Shown: piece after piece, positions 52,636-54,390 of the stretch | Numbering within the stretch: position 1 is the stretch's first letter | How the letters are laid out: every line of letters begins with the position of its first letter | Translations under genes and position numbers: made by a program | Assembly: GCA_029860075.1 (NCBI GenBank) | Contig: JAOUBX010000025.1 | Coordinates: forward strand, 1-54,390 | DNA length: 54,390 nt | Source: Deltaproteobacteria bacterium | GTDB lineage: Bacteria > Desulfobacterota > JADFVX01 | Reading direction: 5' to 3' | Notes under the pieces: generated by a model | What the model saw: the letters and a program-made list of their open reading frames with translations, nothing else | The model's database searches: none | What the model was told of the DNA's origin: nothing

Positions 52636-53406
52636 ATGGAAAAACTCTCTGTCACCATCATAACGCTCAATGAAGAGGACAATATCCGCGACGCCCTTGA
52701 GAGCGTCAAGTGGGCTCATGAAATTATTGTTGTCGATTCGGGTAGTACGGACAGCACCGTTGACATATGCAGGGAGTATACGGACAAGGTCATATACAAT
52801 CCCTGGCCGGGAATGAACGGTCAAAAGGCTTTTGCCAAAGAGCAGGCAAGTTGCGGCTGGCTTCTGAATATCGATGCCGACGAAAGGGTTTCGCCTGAAC
52901 TTGAGGTAAAGATTAAAACCATGCTGGAAAAAGGCCCGGAATATGACGGCTATTTCATTCCCCGCAGGGTCTGGTATCTCGGGAGCTGGATAGATCATAG
53001 CGGCTGGTATCCCGACTATACGTTGAGGTTATTTAAAAGGGATAGGGGGCGCTGGGCAGGAACCGATCCTCATGACAAGGTTGTTGTCGAGGGCACAACG
53101 TCCAGGTTAAAGGAAGATATCCATCACTTTACCTATAAGAATGTGACTGATCATATTAACACCATGAACAGGTTTACTGCTGTTGCAGCCGGTGAATATG
53201 AAAAGAAAGGAAAAAGGGCCGGTTTTTTCAATCTTGTATTGAGGCCGCCTTTCACCTTTTTTAAAAAATATATTCTTAAACAGGGTTTTCGTGATGGATT
53301 GCCCGGCTTTGTTATTGCCTTTTCTTCCGCCTATTACGTTTTTTTGAAATATGTCAAACTCTGGGAACTCAAAAACATAGAGCGCGTAAAAGAAACCGGT
53401 AAATGA
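52636..53406 (+). CDS. Family 2 glycosyltransferase, WaaE/KdtX-like
   Basis: 256 residues with a GT-A fold: LSVTIITLNEEDNIRDALES, WAHEIIVVDSGSTDSTVD, and the DxD site in LLNIDADERVSPEL; the central WYPDYTLRLFKRDRGRW is typical of the WaaE (lipopolysaccharide core beta-1,4-glucosyltransferase) branch. A hydrophobic C-terminal segment (LPGFVIAFSSAYYVFLKYV) suggests membrane contact. It probably adds glucose to the first core heptose; the sugar is inferred from the family. ATGA overlap with the next gene. Confidence 0.85.
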   Translation: MEKLSVTIITLNEEDNIRDALESVKWAHEIIVVDSGSTDSTVDICREYTDKVIYNPWPGMNGQKAFAKEQASCGWLLNIDADERVSPELEVKIKTMLEKGPEYDGYFIPRRVWYLGSWIDHSGWYPDYTLRLFKRDRGRWAGTDPHDKVVVEGTTSRLKEDIHHFTYKNVTDHINTMNRFTAVAAGEYEKKGKRAGFFNLVLRPPFTFFKKYILKQGFRDGLPGFVIAFSSAYYVFLKYVKLWELKNIERVKETGK

Positions 53407-54390
53407 CAAGATTCAAAAGAATACTTATTCTTCAAACGGCCTTTCCCGGCGATATTGTACTTACCACCCCATTTTTCAGGAGTATAAAGACGCTTTTTCC
53501 TGACAGCCTTCTCACCGTCATTACAACACCTCAGGGCCGGGAACTTCTTCAGGGGATAAAAGAGGCCGATTCCCTCCTGTCTTATGATAAAAGAGGCAGC
53601 GATAAAGGTTTTTATAATTTTATAAAGCTTATTAAAAAGTTAAGAGGAGAAAAGTTTGATCTTTGTCTTTCGCCCCATCTTTCCTTAAGAACCTCCCTGC
53701 TCCTGTATTTAACGGCCAGTCCTGTCCGGATAGGCTATCGTGAGGCAGCCTGTTCTTTTCTTTATTCAATGACGGCAGAAAGGGATATGTCGAAGCATGA
53801 AGTGGATAGAATTTTGTCTCTTCTTGGTCCGCTTCAAGCCGATGTCGATAAGCTGGAGAAATTTCCCTATCTGCCTGTTTCGGAAGAGGCCCGTAAAAAG
53901 GTGGATGAACTTCTGAAAGAGGAAAATCTGTCTGAAGGAGATGCCCTTGTCGGCATTGCGCCCGGTTCTGTCTGGGGAACAAAAAGGTGGACTCCCGGGG
54001 GGTACGGGAAGCTGGTTGACTCTATTGTTGAGAAATATGGTGTTAAAGTTATGCTTATCGGTTCTCCTGCTGAACGTGAGAGCGGTAATGAAATAATGGC
54101 CATTACGAAAACAAAACCTGTCGATATGATTGGAAAGACAACGCTTTCTCAACTGGGAGCCCTTATGAGCCGCTCTTCGCTCCTTGTGGGAAATGACAGT
54201 GCGCCCGGCCATGTGGCTGCGGCCACAGGTGTGCCTGTGGTGACTATATTCGGACCCACGTCACCCTCATTTGGATATGCGCCTTATGGAAAGAATGTAC
54301 AGATCGTGGAAAAAGCGCTTTCCTGCCGTCCCTGCCATCACCATGGCCCTATGGTCTGCCCGAAAGAACACTTTCGCTGCATGAGGGATA
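53403..54390 (+). CDS. waaF: Heptosyltransferase (WaaF-like, GT9), cut by the right edge
   Basis: 329 codons are visible and the frame runs off the window. The N-terminal domain starts KRILILQTAFPGDIVLTTPF; the donor domain has GIAPGSVWGTKRWTPGGYGK and the GT9 motif LVGNDSAPGHVAAATGVPV with TIFGPTSP. Near the edge comes CRPCHHHGPMVCP and a further Cys, a Cys cluster common in WaaF-type proteins. It most likely adds the second heptose; WaaC is an alternative. Confidence 0.9.
   Translation, partial: MTRFKRILILQTAFPGDIVLTTPFFRSIKTLFPDSLLTVITTPQGRELLQGIKEADSLLSYDKRGSDKGFYNFIKLIKKLRGEKFDLCLSPHLSLRTSLLLYLTASPVRIGYREAACSFLYSMTAERDMSKHEVDRILSLLGPLQADVDKLEKFPYLPVSEEARKKVDELLKEENLSEGDALVGIAPGSVWGTKRWTPGGYGKLVDSIVEKYGVKVMLIGSPAERESGNEIMAITKTKPVDMIGKTTLSQLGALMSRSSLLVGNDSAPGHVAAATGVPVVTIFGPTSPSFGYAPYGKNVQIVEKALSCRPCHHHGPMVCPKEHFRCMRD

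Noticed and set aside
53632..54212. Minus-strand frames at the right edge (53632-53982 and 53766-54212)
   Set aside because: They are antisense to the plus-strand heptosyltransferase, which has clear GT9 motifs and runs off the edge.

Overview
The window is one contiguous piece of a Gram-negative chromosome. It is densely coded, mostly in operons, with frequent GTG/TTG starts and many 1-20 nt overlaps. Lol lipoprotein export, BamA, Skp, a nearly full Raetz lipid A pathway and a heptose/Kdo core cluster show a diderm with LPS. The gene order (ffh-rpsP-KH-rimM-trmD-SAM methyltransferase-rplS-rnhB-yraN; LpxI in place of LpxH; GnnA/GnnB beside LpxA; a DUF3365 haem-type kinase) suggests the former Deltaproteobacteria (Desulfobacterota/Desulfuromonadota-like). 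That placement is inference; no rRNA is present to fix it.

Layout. 1-5300: a signalling block with a receiver protein, a haem-sensing histidine kinase, mutY, an unknown Cys-containing protein and a second receiver protein. 5555-19797: a structured intergenic element, then lysS-lolC-(TPR/cNMP protein)-lolD-bamA, and after a 211 nt gap skp-lpxD-fabZ-lpxA-gnnA-lpxI-gnnB-lpxB. 20085-21713: an HD-GYP response regulator and a DJ-1/PfpI protein. 21797-26968 (minus): the ffh to yraN translation operon. 27188-28402: a lone family 9 glycosyltransferase. 28403-35573: a looser, AT-richer accessory region of small secreted or membrane hypotheticals, a YtoQ protein, a zinc-ribbon protein and an SPFH/SHOCT protein, rich in inverted repeats. 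35618-43493 (minus): UPF0104 membrane protein, ArnT-like GT39, PAP2 phosphatase, LtaS-like phosphotransferase, then pabC and pabB. 43632-54390: msbA, DUF374 acyltransferase, waaA, lpxK, lpxL-type acyltransferase, gmhB, hldA, hldC, DUF3108 protein, Trm112-like protein, WaaE-like GT2 and a truncated waaF-like heptosyltransferase.

How they work together. The two large plus-strand operons cover outer-membrane biogenesis: UDP-sugar acylation, disaccharide formation, 4'-phosphorylation, Kdo and heptose addition, flipping, lipoprotein release and OMP insertion. GnnA and GnnB inside the lpx operon predict a diamino-sugar (GlcN3N) lipid A carrying amide-linked primary acyl chains. The LpxL homologue plus a DUF374 protein give two candidate late acyltransferases. 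LpxC and LpxH are not in the window.

The least conventional signals are: a promoter-terminator unit at 33516-33637 that looks like a small RNA or micropeptide gene; a foldable element at 5561-5667 with two competing structures; a cyclic-nucleotide-binding protein inserted between lolC and lolD; and at least six families of intergenic inverted-repeat elements, one nested in another. I saw no tRNA, rRNA, CRISPR array, prophage or complete insertion sequence.
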